DNA from: Aquisalinus luteolus
GTDB taxonomy: Bacteria; Pseudomonadota; Alphaproteobacteria; Caulobacterales; Parvularculaceae
Length of the DNA stretch: 64,000 nt
Direction: 5' to 3'
NCBI RefSeq assembly: GCF_009712425.2
Contig: NZ_VCJR02000005.1
Location: 59,759 to 123,758, forward strand
Shown here: positions 17,095 to 26,987 of the stretch, piece by piece
How positions within the stretch are numbered: position 1 is the first letter of the stretch
How the letters are laid out: the number at the start of each line of letters is the position of its first letter
Notes under the pieces: model-generated
Database searches by the model: none
What the model was told of the DNA's origin: nothing
What the model saw: only the letters and a program-made list of their open reading frames with translations
Program-made: the position numbers and the translations under genes

Positions 17095-18324
17095 CTAGGC
17101 GCCTTCGGACTTCTTCAGCTTGCGCATGACATAGGTCGCGGTCACGCCGTGACCCAGGATGGACAGCAGAACCACAAAGGCAACGAGCGACCAGAGCTCT
17201 TCATCATACGCAAAGTCAACTTCCGTCAGGGCAAAGGCCAGGTAGAAGAAGGACCCGATCCCGCGAATGCCGAAGAAACCGATCGCCAGCTTTTCCTTCA
17301 GGGAGATGTTCTTGCCGGCCATGCCGAGATAGCCGGACAGGGGCCGGATCACGAGCAGGAAGACCAGCGCCGTCAGGACGGCGGGCCAGGTCAGGCTGCC
17401 CAATATGCCATCGACGAGGCTGCCGCCAAACAGGATAAGCATCACGGCGAGCAGGATGTGTTCTATCTGTCCGATGAACTCATGCAGCTTCTCGTGATAT
17501 TCATGCTCCATCTCCTTGTTCCGTATGGTGATGGCCGTGACGAAGACGGCGATGAAGCCATATCCGTGCAACAGCTCCGTGACGCCATACACAAAGAGGG
17601 TCGCCGACAGGGCGACCAGCCCCTGTTGCACATGAACGAGATCATGCGTGTCCGGCAGGTGGAAGAACAGGTAGCTGACAAGCCGTCCTGCCAGGTATCC
17701 GCACACAATGCCGGCAGCGATCTTGTAGACGACGCTGTAAGCGCCCCATTCCAGCAGGGAGAAATCTTCCCCCGCAGCGGACAGGGCAAGGCCGATGGCC
17801 AGCCAGACGAAGGGAAAGGCAAGGCCATCGTTGATCCCTGCTTCGCCCGTAAGGGCGAATTTGACGATTGGCGTATCCTTGCTGTTCGGCGGGCCGACCT
17901 GTACATCGCCCGCCAGCACCGGGTCCGTCGGAGCCAGCACGGCGCCGAGCAGCACCGCGGTCGCCAGCCCCCAGCCAAGCCCCCAGTACCCAAGCGCTGT
18001 CAGTGCCGCGATGGAAAGCACCATGGTAATCAGGACGAGCCGGAACGGCGCACCCCAGTTTTTCAGACTGAACGGAATATCGATCCGCAACCCCGTGCCC
18101 ATAATGGCGACGATCACCATCAGTTCCGTGAGGTGCATAGTCAGCGTCTGGCTGCGATAGGGAGATGCCCATGGCAGTTCATCCACCACGAGATAGAGTA
18201 CGATCCCCAGAATCAGGAAGACGATCGGGTAGGAGATATTGATCAGGCTGGTGACATGCTTGACCCATGAAATCGACAGGGCAACGAAGCCGACCAGGGC
18301 GACACAGATGATATAAGGATCCAT
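17095..18324 (-). CDS. Cation:proton antiporter, CPA1/NhaP type
   Basis: A 409-residue inner-membrane antiporter with about eleven to twelve hydrophobic segments. The ion-binding signatures of NhaP/NHE proteins are clear: APTDPVLAGDVQV (about 130-142) and TGEAGINDGLAFPFVW (about 159-174), whose Asn-Asp pair is catalytic. It exchanges Na+ or K+ for H+ and contributes to pH and sodium homeostasis. It lacks the long C-terminal cytosolic tail of some family members. It is 79 nt downstream of nothing on its own strand except the divergent intergenic space, and looks monocistronic. Confidence 0.9.
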   Translation of the reverse strand: MDPYIICVALVGFVALSISWVKHVTSLINISYPIVFLILGIVLYLVVDELPWASPYRSQTLTMHLTELMVIVAIMGTGLRIDIPFSLKNWGAPFRLVLITMVLSIAALTALGYWGLGWGLATAVLLGAVLAPTDPVLAGDVQVGPPNSKDTPIVKFALTGEAGINDGLAFPFVWLAIGLALSAAGEDFSLLEWGAYSVVYKIAAGIVCGYLAGRLVSYLFFHLPDTHDLVHVQQGLVALSATLFVYGVTELLHGYGFIAVFVTAITIRNKEMEHEYHEKLHEFIGQIEHILLAVMLILFGGSLVDGILGSLTWPAVLTALVFLLVIRPLSGYLGMAGKNISLKEKLAIGFFGIRGIGSFFYLAFALTEVDFAYDEELWSLVAFVVLLSILGHGVTATYVMRKLKKSEGA

Positions 18325-18403
18325 CCTGCAGGATTTAGCACCGCATTTCCGCTTGTCATCTGAGTCGGTGATTATTTCCGGCGGGGATTCCCCGGGTTAT
18401 CCC

Positions 18404-21400
18404 TTACAACGGCCTGATCCTGATATTGCGGAACCAGACCCGGTCGCCATGATCCTGCAAGCCGATATGGCCTGATCCCGTCCTTGCGAAATGCGGCATG
18501 TCGGCGAACTTGCTGTCGGCGACCATCGCGCCCCACTCGCCGGTTCGATAGGGCGCCTCGACCAGCTTGCGGCCATTGAGCCAATGTTCGACCCGACCAT
18601 CGGTCACGATGATCCGGGTGCGGTTCCATTCGCCGATGGGCCGCGCGTTCGACCAGGCCGGCACGACCATGTCGTATAGGGCGCCGGATCGGTGGGAGGG
18701 TATGCGCCCGTCTGGATGGGCATCATCGTCGAGCAGCTGGTATTCCGCCGCCGTCTCGAATGACCACACGCCCTGTTCAGTCTCCGTGACATGATAGAAG
18801 ACGCCGGAATTGCCGCCCTCGGCGATCCGCCAGTCGAGTAGGAGTTCAAAATCCTCGAACGTCTCGCGGGTGATCAGGTCGCCGGTGCCGGTCTGCGCCA
18901 TCGTGATGGCGCCGTTCTCGACCCGCCATCCACCCGGCACAGCCTCGCGGCCATAGCCGCGCCAGCCGTCAAGGCTCTCGCCATCGAACAGGATCTGCCA
19001 GTCGTTGGCATCGGCCTGCCCACTGATAGTGTCGACATTCCCGCCCGACGCTGCCAGCCCGTCCGGGAACGCCCGGTCAGTCGGCACGGCATTGACCGTA
19101 CAGAATGCTTCGGGCGACCAGATCTCCCGGCCGCTCTCACCCGCCGGTGGGCGTGACAGGTTGAGGTGTACCACATGGCCTGCCTCGATACCCGGGACGG
19201 TGAGATAGGCGCGTTGGCGATCCCCGCTCAGCCGGACAGACGCCACAGCCAGCTCACGCTCGTCGAGCTTCGGCCCGCCATAATTGACCGTTGGTTCGTA
19301 GCGCCACTGGGTGACCGTCACATCCTCAGCGGTCAGCGGCGTGCCTGCGGCCAGGGGTTCGGTAAAGACGATCTCCAGCCCCTCATTCATCGTCCGTACA
19401 GACAGCATTTCGAAGGCCGGCGTGCCGTTATAGCGCATCTTCTGCAGGCCGTAGGTCAACAGGCCGGGCACGCCCCAATTGCCACCAACGCCGAGCTGGC
19501 CGGCATAGATCGCACCGTCAGGACCTTTCACCAGTCGGTGGGACGCGGACTCCAGCCCTTGCGCAAAACGGAACACACAGCCTTGCGCGACACCGCCGAC
19601 CTCGTCCATCGCCGTGCGCTTGTACCCGCCATGGTGAATGTCGCCATGGAGCAATTGCCCGGCATAGGGGCCGTCCTCCAGAACCACCATCTGCGTCGGG
19701 GAATTGCCGATCTCGAAATGCGGCAACCAGATCAGCGGCGGGTCTTCCTTCAGGTCCTTGTCAGCCTCCCAGTCTATGCTGCGATAGCCGTAAAAGCCCC
19801 CTTCCTCGACCCGCACGATCTTGCTCGCCGGCAGCCAGTTGCCTTCATTGTCGGACACATAAAGCGCGCCATCCGGGCCTTCGCCAACGCCATTGGGCGC
19901 GCGGAAACCGTGGGCATAGCGACGGGCCTCGCCTGTCTCCGGGTCGATCTCGATGACAGAGCCGCGTCCTTCGCCCTGGTTTTCGGCAATACTGCCACCG
20001 GCCATCACGGCGGCGGCGAGGGTCGCGTAGAACTTGCCATCGCGATGAACGAGGCCGAAGCCGAACTCATGGAAATTGTCCGTCACCGCCCAGTCATTGC
20101 TGACAGTAACATAATCATCGATGATCTCGTCGCCATCGACATCGACCAGCTTCGTCAACTCCTGCTTCTGCATGACGTAAATCTCGTCATCGACCACCTT
20201 GAGCCCGAGCGGTTCGGCAAGGCCGAATGCAATCTGCCTTACACTGATCGCTTCCGGATCATCGCCGGTTACGCCGTCAAGGATATAGACCCCGCCCTCT
20301 CCGTCCCATGCGGAGACGACAAGACGGCCGTCCGACAGGAAGTCCATTGCCCCGATGCGCTTGTCGAAACTGTCCGGTCGCGCCTGGGACAGATCATAGG
20401 CCGGATGCATGGCGGTGAGCTTGATACCGTCGCCCGGCACCGTGGCCGGTGGCATGACCGTGAAGGGCTGAACGCCCTGCGCCGTTGCCTTTTCTTCCGC
20501 ACCTATGGGGGCAACGACATATCGGCCGTGCAGGAAGTCCATCTGCTCAAGCCCCGGGCCGGACGCACTGATCAGCGCCTGGCTTTCCCCGGCACCATAA
20601 TAGAGCACCTCGACCTCGATCGGGTGCCAGCCTGCTGTCAGCGTAATCTCGCCGCCATGTGAACTCGACCGGTCCGTGTCGACCAGCACCGTTCCGGCAA
20701 CGCGCATCTGTCCCGTACCGTTGCGTGGTGACATGCGGAAGTAATAAGTGCCGTTTTCGGGAATATGGATCTGGCCACTCAACCGCGCGACAAAATTGGT
20801 CGCCTCGATGTATTTCCCGCCCGCCATGTCACGCTGGCTTTCCAGATTGACCGTCCACGGATCAAGGGCGAAGCTAGGATGGGTAACCCTGACCACATCA
20901 TTCGGGCGTGCATCCGCGTCAAGCACGGGCAATTGCTCCAGCCTTTCGCCGACCTCGTAGAACTCCACCAGAAAGCCCTGGGCATAGCCCTCAGGCGGCG
21001 GGGCAACCGGCGTGAAATCTTCCTCCGTTGCTTGTGCAACCTCGGGCTCCGCTTCATCCGGCAGGTCGGCGATCTGCAGGATATAGGCCATCATGCTTTC
21101 GGCGTCCTGCTGCGATAATTGCGGGTGGGCGGTCATCGGCACCTCGCCCCAGACACCCGCGCCGCCGGAAATGATCTTGCCCGCAAGCTGGCTGACATTC
21201 TGGCGCGTCGCCTCATAGCGTTCGCGCACATCGGCATAGGACGGACCGATGATCTTCGTGTCCTCGGCGTGGCAGGAATAGCATCCGGTTGACTGCATCA
21301 GGCTCTGGGCCTGTGCAAAACGCTCATCGGCCGCCGGGGCGGCAACGTTGCTTTCGCTCACGGTACTGACTTTCGGTTCGCCGAAACTGGCCGAGAGAGA

Positions 21401-22087
21401 GGTAATGCCATCCTTTCGAAGCAGAAGATCACCCGTCACGGTGTAACCGGTATCGAGCCTTCGCACCTGCCGGTCGACCCACTCAGCATTGGTGGCCAGC
21501 GAATCCTGTTCCTTCAGCGACTGCAGGGTCACGGCGAGAACGGGCGTCAGCTGCCCCTCGTTTGTGGTAATCTCGAAGCGGCGTTCCAGCGTTGCGCTTT
21601 CACCCGCTCCGCCTGCCTCCGGATGCTCCAGTATATCGACAAAGGCGCCCGATGGCGCTGTCAGGCGATAATTCAGGGCGATGCGGCCATCACGCACCTT
21701 GTGTCCCAGATAGCGCACCTGCGCAGGCACGGATTCGCTCCCCTCCATCAGGCGCCAGCTGTCATCATCCGTTGTCAGAACATAGCGTGCCTCAGGGGCA
21801 TGAGGCTGCGGCCCATGGGCACCGTCATACACCGCCCCTTCATAGATAGCTGGTGCTGACCAGGCCGAGCGCAAGGTGGCATCTTCGGTGCTGTAGGCGA
21901 TCCACAAATTGTCTGACAATGCGAGGGTAAGCATGCGTGGCTCGCCATCGAGGACCGAGCGCGCAATCCACGGCTCGTGTCCCCGTTCCGGCACCGCGCC
22001 ATCGGCGAAGAGGGACGTCTCTGCCCTTTCCCCGCAAGCCGCCAACGCGCCGAGCGCTGCGCCCGCAAGCATGAGTTTCCTGTACAT
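18404..22087 (-). CDS. Secreted multidomain lipoprotein: cytochrome c, PA14, sorbosone-dehydrogenase-like propeller, DUF1080
   Basis: A 1227-residue lipoprotein (lipobox GALAAC near residue 18). Order: an N-terminal ~240-residue beta-rich region; a mono-heme cytochrome c domain with CYSCH at about 267-271 and a likely axial Met in VPMTAHPQLS near 316; a PA14-type beta-sandwich (about 368-525); a GDH/sorbosone-dehydrogenase-like beta-propeller (about 555-875, with GFGLVHRDGKFY and HGFRAPNGVGEGPDGALYVSD); an Ig-like part; and a C-terminal DUF1080 domain (about 1030-1227). The fusion suggests an extracytoplasmic enzyme that binds, oxidises and possibly cleaves a sugar. CcmE at the left edge serves the same heme pathway. 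Substrate unknown. Confidence 0.88.
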   Translation of the reverse strand: MYRKLMLAGAALGALAACGERAETSLFADGAVPERGHEPWIARSVLDGEPRMLTLALSDNLWIAYSTEDATLRSAWSAPAIYEGAVYDGAHGPQPHAPEARYVLTTDDDSWRLMEGSESVPAQVRYLGHKVRDGRIALNYRLTAPSGAFVDILEHPEAGGAGESATLERRFEITTNEGQLTPVLAVTLQSLKEQDSLATNAEWVDRQVRRLDTGYTVTGDLLLRKDGITSLSASFGEPKVSTVSESNVAAPAADERFAQAQSLMQSTGCYSCHAEDTKIIGPSYADVRERYEATRQNVSQLAGKIISGGAGVWGEVPMTAHPQLSQQDAESMMAYILQIADLPDEAEPEVAQATEEDFTPVAPPPEGYAQGFLVEFYEVGERLEQLPVLDADARPNDVVRVTHPSFALDPWTVNLESQRDMAGGKYIEATNFVARLSGQIHIPENGTYYFRMSPRNGTGQMRVAGTVLVDTDRSSSHGGEITLTAGWHPIEVEVLYYGAGESQALISASGPGLEQMDFLHGRYVVAPIGAEEKATAQGVQPFTVMPPATVPGDGIKLTAMHPAYDLSQARPDSFDKRIGAMDFLSDGRLVVSAWDGEGGVYILDGVTGDDPEAISVRQIAFGLAEPLGLKVVDDEIYVMQKQELTKLVDVDGDEIIDDYVTVSNDWAVTDNFHEFGFGLVHRDGKFYATLAAAVMAGGSIAENQGEGRGSVIEIDPETGEARRYAHGFRAPNGVGEGPDGALYVSDNEGNWLPASKIVRVEEGGFYGYRSIDWEADKDLKEDPPLIWLPHFEIGNSPTQMVVLEDGPYAGQLLHGDIHHGGYKRTAMDEVGGVAQGCVFRFAQGLESASHRLVKGPDGAIYAGQLGVGGNWGVPGLLTYGLQKMRYNGTPAFEMLSVRTMNEGLEIVFTEPLAAGTPLTAEDVTVTQWRYEPTVNYGGPKLDERELAVASVRLSGDRQRAYLTVPGIEAGHVVHLNLSRPPAGESGREIWSPEAFCTVNAVPTDRAFPDGLAASGGNVDTISGQADANDWQILFDGESLDGWRGYGREAVPGGWRVENGAITMAQTGTGDLITRETFEDFELLLDWRIAEGGNSGVFYHVTETEQGVWSFETAAEYQLLDDDAHPDGRIPSHRSGALYDMVVPAWSNARPIGEWNRTRIIVTDGRVEHWLNGRKLVEAPYRTGEWGAMVADSKFADMPHFARTGSGHIGLQDHGDRVWFRNIRIRPL

Positions 22088-22244
22088 AGACCATCCCTCC
22101 CTTGCCGGATTTTTCCGGCAGCCTTTGCGGCTTTCTTAAACCGTCTTTATTTAATCGTATGAAAAAGCGGGATAGCTGTCGAGGAGACTCTGGCAGATTG
22201 TCCGTGTGCAATCGATAGTTCGCGCGGATGATACCGCTATCACT

Positions 22245-22556
22245 CTAGATGCCCTTCCCGACAAGGCTTTCCAGCGCCTTGAGATAGTCGGCAAAGGCCT
22301 TGCGGCCCTCTTTCGTCAGGCGTACCTGCGTGCGGGACTTCCGCCCGAGGAAGGACTTCTCGATCGTGACATAGCCGGCATCCTCCAGCTTGCGCAACTG
22401 GACCGACAGGTTTCCCTGCGTCACCTCCAGCACCGACTTCAGCTCGGTGAAGTCGGCGACCTCTGCATCGGCAAGATAGGTCATCACCCCCAGCCGCAGG
22501 CGGGAATGGATAAGGTCGTCAATCTTGCCGATATCGAATCTGCTCACGCTGGGCAT
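22245..22556 (-). CDS. Winged-helix transcriptional regulator (ArsR/MarR-like, HTH_27 type)
   Basis: A 103-residue single-domain DNA-binding protein: a helix-turn-helix at about 37-60 (LKSVLEVTQGNLSVQLRKLEDAGY) and a basic wing (GRKSRTQVRLTKEGRKAF). Such small regulators often lie beside a membrane protein gene and control it. It begins right after the stop of the membrane gene, and it is the last gene of a three-gene operon with an acyltransferase at the head. A palindrome overlapping the -35 of that operon promoter (24474-24490) is a candidate site for it, by inference only. Confidence 0.85.
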   Translation of the reverse strand: MPSVSRFDIGKIDDLIHSRLRLGVMTYLADAEVADFTELKSVLEVTQGNLSVQLRKLEDAGYVTIEKSFLGRKSRTQVRLTKEGRKAFADYLKALESLVGKGI

Positions 22557-23183
22557 TTAATCCTGATTTTTCGAAAGGCGCACCATAACAATGCCGGGCA
22601 CGGTCATGAAAAGGAACAGCGCACCGCCAGCCACAAGAAGATAGGCCAGATTGCCGATCAGCAAGCCCAGCGCCACAGCCGAAACCATCCAGCCCAGCGC
22701 CACACCTAGAAGCCAGAGACGGCGCCGCAACTGGTAGGCTGTCAGCCATGCAGCCCCCTGCAGGGCGAAGACGACCGCCGGATAGAACAGCCAGATGGTG
22801 AAATCATTACGGCCAATCGCAGTCGGCGCGAAAATCAGGATCAGGGCGAGGTTGGTAAAGCCTGCCGCCTGAAACGCCGCGGTGATGGCGCGGGAGGTCG
22901 CGTTACCGGTATTGCTCGCGCCGTATCGCACTCCCTGCCAGACGCAATAGGCGAGGAAAATGACTGTCGGCAGGCTGTGCAGCGTGATCCAGACAATGCC
23001 GGGAAGGTCCAGCGCCAGGATGACCAGCAACCAGTTGGCAAAACACTGGAAGGCATAGAGCCCGCCACCGACGGCAAAGGCGTGACCGGTGAGGTATTGC
23101 GTCCGGTTGCCGCCGCCCTCGACCAGCCCTCGCAGGAAGTCCAGATCAGGCTCCAGCGTGTTCTTGCCATCCATCATGTTCAT
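22557..23183 (-). CDS. Uncharacterised inner-membrane protein
   Basis: A 208-residue protein with a short hydrophilic N-terminus followed by about six hydrophobic segments (near 31-51, 55-75, 98-118, 125-145, 152-172, 177-197). No enzymatic motif is visible. The first ATG (23183) overlaps the acyltransferase stop in an ATGA; the Met two codons later is better spaced from GGGAG and may be used. Pairing of such a protein with a small winged-helix regulator is common, which suggests a membrane sensor/effector module. Function unknown. Confidence 0.75.
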   Translation of the reverse strand: MNMMDGKNTLEPDLDFLRGLVEGGGNRTQYLTGHAFAVGGGLYAFQCFANWLLVILALDLPGIVWITLHSLPTVIFLAYCVWQGVRYGASNTGNATSRAITAAFQAAGFTNLALILIFAPTAIGRNDFTIWLFYPAVVFALQGAAWLTAYQLRRRLWLLGVALGWMVSAVALGLLIGNLAYLLVAGGALFLFMTVPGIVMVRLSKNQD

Positions 23184-24421
23184 GCTCCCGCCCCGTCGGC
23201 CTGTGGCAGGCCTTGCTCGTCGTTATGGCGCTTACTTTGACGCTGTTTCTTCCTGCCGTTCAACAGCGAGCCGATGAAGCTGTAGCGTACCAGAACATGA
23301 TAGGTACCGAGAAGGATCGCCATTGCCACCCCAAGCACGATGGCAAATTTCGCCAGCGCGGGCAGGGCCATGTCGCTGACCACGACCTGCAGGGCCATGA
23401 CGAGCGGCAAGTGCATCAGGTAAACCCAGTAGGAGGAGTCCGCCAGATAGCGGATCACCGGACTGTGCCGGTCGAGGAAGGCAAGTGCCGCTCCGGTCAG
23501 GCCAAAGATCCAGAACCACATGGCAAGGCCATAACCGCCGGCATAGGCAAGCGAGAGCATGCCCTGCGGTGCCGGGGTGGCGTCAGGCAGGTCACGGGAC
23601 AGGACCAGGCAACCGAAGGTCAGGGCAACAGCCAGAACCAGGTTCACCAGCCAGCGCCCACGCCAGATCGCGAACAGGTCAATCCGTCGGTTCATCAGCC
23701 AACCGAAGACGAAGGCGAGGCCATAGGCGGTTGCTGCCTGCAGGTTCGGGATCAGCGAGTTGTCCGGCGTCGGCACACCGCCCAGCACATACCAGCCCTC
23801 ATTCGCCCACAGGGCAAGGGCGACCGGGACAGCCAGCAGGATGGGAGCCAGGTGGCTTTTCGTCAGGAAGGCAATCACCTTGTCGCCAAAGCCACGCAAA
23901 TGGCCGCCCCGGTCGATCAGGGCAATCGGGGCACGGAGGATCATCGTCCCGAGATAGAACCAGAGAAGGACATACAGGAACCACAGATGCGTCAGCGGGA
24001 AAGGCAGTGGCACATCGGCCTGTGGCGGGGGCTGGGTGAATTCCTGCGGGATCGGCCAGCCATGGGCTTTCGCGAGTGCCCAGGTCGCCACGACGATGAT
24101 CAGGAACATTGTGATCGGCCAGAAGATCACGAGAGGCAGCGCGATACGCTTGCCACGGCTCAGCGCAAACCGACGGGCACCCATGCGATGAAAAACCATC
24201 CGCCCGAAGAAACCGGCGAGAAAGAAGAAGGTCGCCATGCGGAAGATGTGAATGACATAGAAAGTCAGGAACAGCCCCTGGCTGCGCTCTGCATCGGCAA
24301 CGATCCAGATCTGTTCGCCAGGCCAGAACGACATGGTCGCGTGCAGGACCACGCCCAATAACAGGGCAAAGCCCCGGACTGCATCGAGCGCATGCAACCG
24401 CTCGGTCGATATATCGGACAT
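23180..24421 (-). CDS. Acyltransferase family 3 membrane protein (MdoC/OPG-like)
   Basis: A 413-residue integral-membrane O-acyltransferase. The N-terminus carries the Acyl_transf_3 hallmark LHALDAVRGFALLLGVVLHA with an Arg and His in TM1, followed by about ten TM segments. LWFLYVLLWFY near 158-170 and SYWVYLMHLPLV near 345-356 are also typical. Such proteins acylate periplasmic glucans, O-antigens or exopolysaccharides with acetyl or succinyl groups; the target is not evident. A strong AAAGGGGG lies before the ATG. It heads an operon with the membrane protein (4-nt overlap) and the winged-helix regulator. Confidence 0.87.
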   Translation of the reverse strand: MSDISTERLHALDAVRGFALLLGVVLHATMSFWPGEQIWIVADAERSQGLFLTFYVIHIFRMATFFFLAGFFGRMVFHRMGARRFALSRGKRIALPLVIFWPITMFLIIVVATWALAKAHGWPIPQEFTQPPPQADVPLPFPLTHLWFLYVLLWFYLGTMILRAPIALIDRGGHLRGFGDKVIAFLTKSHLAPILLAVPVALALWANEGWYVLGGVPTPDNSLIPNLQAATAYGLAFVFGWLMNRRIDLFAIWRGRWLVNLVLAVALTFGCLVLSRDLPDATPAPQGMLSLAYAGGYGLAMWFWIFGLTGAALAFLDRHSPVIRYLADSSYWVYLMHLPLVMALQVVVSDMALPALAKFAIVLGVAMAILLGTYHVLVRYSFIGSLLNGRKKQRQSKRHNDEQGLPQADGAGA

Positions 24422-24459
24422 GGCGTCCCCCTTTCAGTAGCGGATCGTTCCGCCACACT

Positions 24460-24490
24460 CATATAGGTACATAAGTTTATTTTGTAAACT
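24460..24490 (-). promoter_or_regulatory. Promoter with overlapping palindrome for the acyltransferase operon
   Basis: On the minus strand TTTACA (24488-24483), a 17-nt spacer and TATATG (24465-24460) make a good sigma-70 promoter. The inverted repeat AGTTTA-ttttg-TAAACT (24474-24490) covers its -35, as expected for a repressor operator. Confidence 0.55.
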
Positions 24491-24571
24491 GGTTTATTTT
24501 GGGCCGAATTCGTCCTTAACCCGATTTTTATCATGTTGCCCCACTCTCCGGTGATGAGGGGAGCATTTGCG

Positions 24572-26980
24572 ATGTTTATGGGGCGGTGGCTGTTGCTGGC
24601 CGGAAAAGCGATGCTGAAGTTTATTACTGGCCTGCCGGGCCAGCTCTGTCTTCTGGTCATGGGGCTGATGTCAGCCCTGACTTTCGTACTCGCTGGCTAT
24701 AATGCCTATATCGATTCAAAGGCCGAGGCGCAGCGTATCTACAATGTCGCTGTCGAAGACGCAGACTTCCTCGCCCGCAACATCGAATCCCTGCTGCGCA
24801 ATTCCGACCTGAGAACGATCGACCAGGCACTGATGACGGTACGTACCCGTCGTACGGTCCACGACATCTATGTGCTCGATGCTGGCCTGAACTATCTGAT
24901 CGATGGTACCGGTGAGCAATCCGCCACCTATCGCTTCTCTGGCGAGCCCACTGCCGACGAACAGGCCATCTTCAAGGGCGCCAATCGCACTATTCACGAA
25001 GAAGGCTCGATGCTGACCGTATACGAGCCCCTGCTTTGGAACGATCAGACGCTAGGCGTTCTCTCGCTCAGCATCCGGCGCGACAGCCTGATGACGCTTG
25101 CAAGCGACAATTTGTGGCGCAATGTCGTCGGCGGCATGCCGATGATGATGATCGCCTTCGCCCTCGTCCTGCTGATCGCACACCAGATCACCCGGCCGGT
25201 ACGTGACCTGGCGGCTGCAGCACAGAAGATTTCCCACGGTGATCGCAGTATCGATATTCCCGTTCGCGGCACGCATGAGACGCGCCACCTCGGCAACACG
25301 ATGCGCCAGATGGTCGCCGACCTGACACGCAGTGCGGCCCGTGCAAAGAATCTCGCAGCCGAGGCAAGCGAAGCTGCCCAGAAGGCCAATGCAGCTTCCA
25401 CAGCCAAGTCCAATTTCCTTGCAAACATGAGCCACGAGATCCGTACGCCGATGAACGGTGTGATCGGCATTTCGGAAATCTTGCTCAAGACGGACCTCGA
25501 CCCCAAACAGCGGGAGCTGGCAGAAATCATCCTGTCATCCGGCTCCAGCCTTGTGACGATCATCAATGACATCCTCGACTTCTCCAAGATCGAGGCGGGC
25601 AAGATGCGCCTGATGCCGGAACCGTTCAACCTGCGCACCTCGATAGAGGACATCATGTCCCTGCTGTCGAGCCGGGCCCGCGAAAAGGATCTGGAGCTGC
25701 TCGTCGATTTCGACCACAACTTGCCGGAGGGCTATATCGGCGATCCGGGCCGCATTCGCCAGATCATCACCAACCTTGCCGGCAACGCAGTGAAGTTCAC
25801 CGAGCGCGGCCATGTCATCGTCAAGGTCAGGGGCGTCGAGACCGACACCCATGCCACCATCAATATTGCCATCGAAGACACAGGCATCGGTATCGATGAA
25901 GACAAGCTGGAAAGCATCTTCGACCAGTTCGAACAAGCCGACACCACCAGCACGCGCAAATACCAGGGTACTGGCCTTGGCCTTGCCATCACCAAGCACC
26001 TTATCGGCCTGATGGGCGGCAAGGTCAGCGTTGACAGTGAGCCGGGCAAGGGTTCGACCTTCCGTGTACAGCTTGTACTGCCTGTCGACGAGACAGTTTC
26101 AGCCGGGCGCTATGCCGATGCACCCGCAGTTGACGGGCTCGAAGTCCTGATCATCGATGACAACGAAAACAACCGCCGCATCCTGACCGACCAGGTCCGT
26201 GACTGGGGCCTTGAGCCCACTATCGCCACATCCGCTGACGAGGCACTGGCCATACTGGACAAGGGTTGCCGTTTTGACCTGATCATCACGGACTATCATA
26301 TGCCGGACAAGGACGGCGTCATGTTGGCGCGCGAGATCAAGGCGGTACCATATTCCTATACCGGCCCGATCATCATGCTGTCGTCGATCAACGAACGTTC
26401 GGATGCCAGCAAGGAGAATGTCGACCTCTTCGACATCTGGCTGACAAAACCGGTCCGCGCTTCCCGCCTCCTCGACGCAATCTCGACCGTTGTCTATAAC
26501 CGGCAGATCGTCAGCCTGCGCCAGACCGCGCAGAAAATGGCAGAGCCCGAAACGGTCTCTCACGAGCCTGTAGAGAAGATCGATATCCTCGTCGCCGAAG
26601 ACAATGTGGTGAACCAGATGGTCATCAAGACCATGCTCGACGCTTTCAATGCCGATGTCCGGCTCGCCGAGAATGGCAGGGAAGCTGTCGACATGTTCGC
26701 CGAGCAAAAGCCTGCCCTGATCGTCATGGATGTCTCCATGCCAGGCATGGACGGGCTGGAAGCGACACGCCGTATTCGCGCGCGCGAACTGTCAGAGGGC
26801 ATGCCACGCACGCCGATCATCGCTGCGACGGCCCATGTGCTTGAAGAGGATCGCCAGCGCTGCCTAGATGCCGGTATGGATGACGTGATCACCAAGCCGG
26901 TCCAGCAGAAGAAACTGCACGAGACCCTGAGCGCCTGGCTCAGCCATGCCGGCCGCCAGCCGCTTCGTCGCACGGCCTGA
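24572..26980 (+). CDS. Hybrid sensor histidine kinase with two receiver domains
   Basis: An 802-residue membrane sensor. The start is placed at ATG 24572 because GGGGAG lies 9-12 nt upstream; frames from 24533 add 13 residues. Two TM segments (about 17-37 and 185-205) bracket a ~150-residue periplasmic sensor. HAMP and a coiled coil follow, then HisKA with [11 protein letters not shown] (His near 288), HATPase with N-box NLAGNAVKF and [15 protein letters not shown]1 with Asp near 573 ([11 protein letters not shown]), and REC2 with Asp near 719 ([11 protein letters not shown]). There is no Hpt domain, so a separate phosphotransferase is needed. The signal is unknown. The neighbouring operon is divergent. 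Confidence 0.94.
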   Translation: MFMGRWLLLAGKAMLKFITGLPGQLCLLVMGLMSALTFVLAGYNAYIDSKAEAQRIYNVAVEDADFLARNIESLLRNSDLRTIDQALMTVRTRRTVHDIYVLDAGLNYLIDGTGEQSATYRFSGEPTADEQAIFKGANRTIHEEGSMLTVYEPLLWNDQTLGVLSLSIRRDSLMTLASDNLWRNVVGGMPMMMIAFALVLLIAHQITRPVRDLAAAAQKISHGDRSIDIPVRGTHETRHLGNTMRQMVADLTRSAARAKNLAAEASEAAQKANAASTAKSNFLANMSHEIRTPMNGVIGISEILLKTDLDPKQRELAEIILSSGSSLVTIINDILDFSKIEAGKMRLMPEPFNLRTSIEDIMSLLSSRAREKDLELLVDFDHNLPEGYIGDPGRIRQIITNLAGNAVKFTERGHVIVKVRGVETDTHATINIAIEDTGIGIDEDKLESIFDQFEQADTTSTRKYQGTGLGLAITKHLIGLMGGKVSVDSEPGKGSTFRVQLVLPVDETVSAGRYADAPAVDGLEVLIIDDNENNRRILTDQVRDWGLEPTIATSADEALAILDKGCRFDLIITDYHMPDKDGVMLAREIKAVPYSYTGPIIMLSSINERSDASKENVDLFDIWLTKPVRASRLLDAISTVVYNRQIVSLRQTAQKMAEPETVSHEPVEKIDILVAEDNVVNQMVIKTMLDAFNADVRLAENGREAVDMFAEQKPALIVMDVSMPGMDGLEATRRIRARELSEGMPRTPIIAATAHVLEEDRQRCLDAGMDDVITKPVQQKKLHETLSAWLSHAGRQPLRRTA

Positions 26981-26987
26981 GCCCCCC

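Noticed and set aside
17092..18270. A 392-codon plus-strand frame
   Set aside because: Antisense to the NhaP-like antiporter gene, which has definite motifs; composition is His/Gln/Arg-rich as in shadows.
19166..20662. A 498-codon open frame on the plus strand
   Set aside because: It is antisense to the middle of the 1227-residue minus-strand gene, whose domains are clear; the plus frame has no recognisable structure and is a high-GC shadow.
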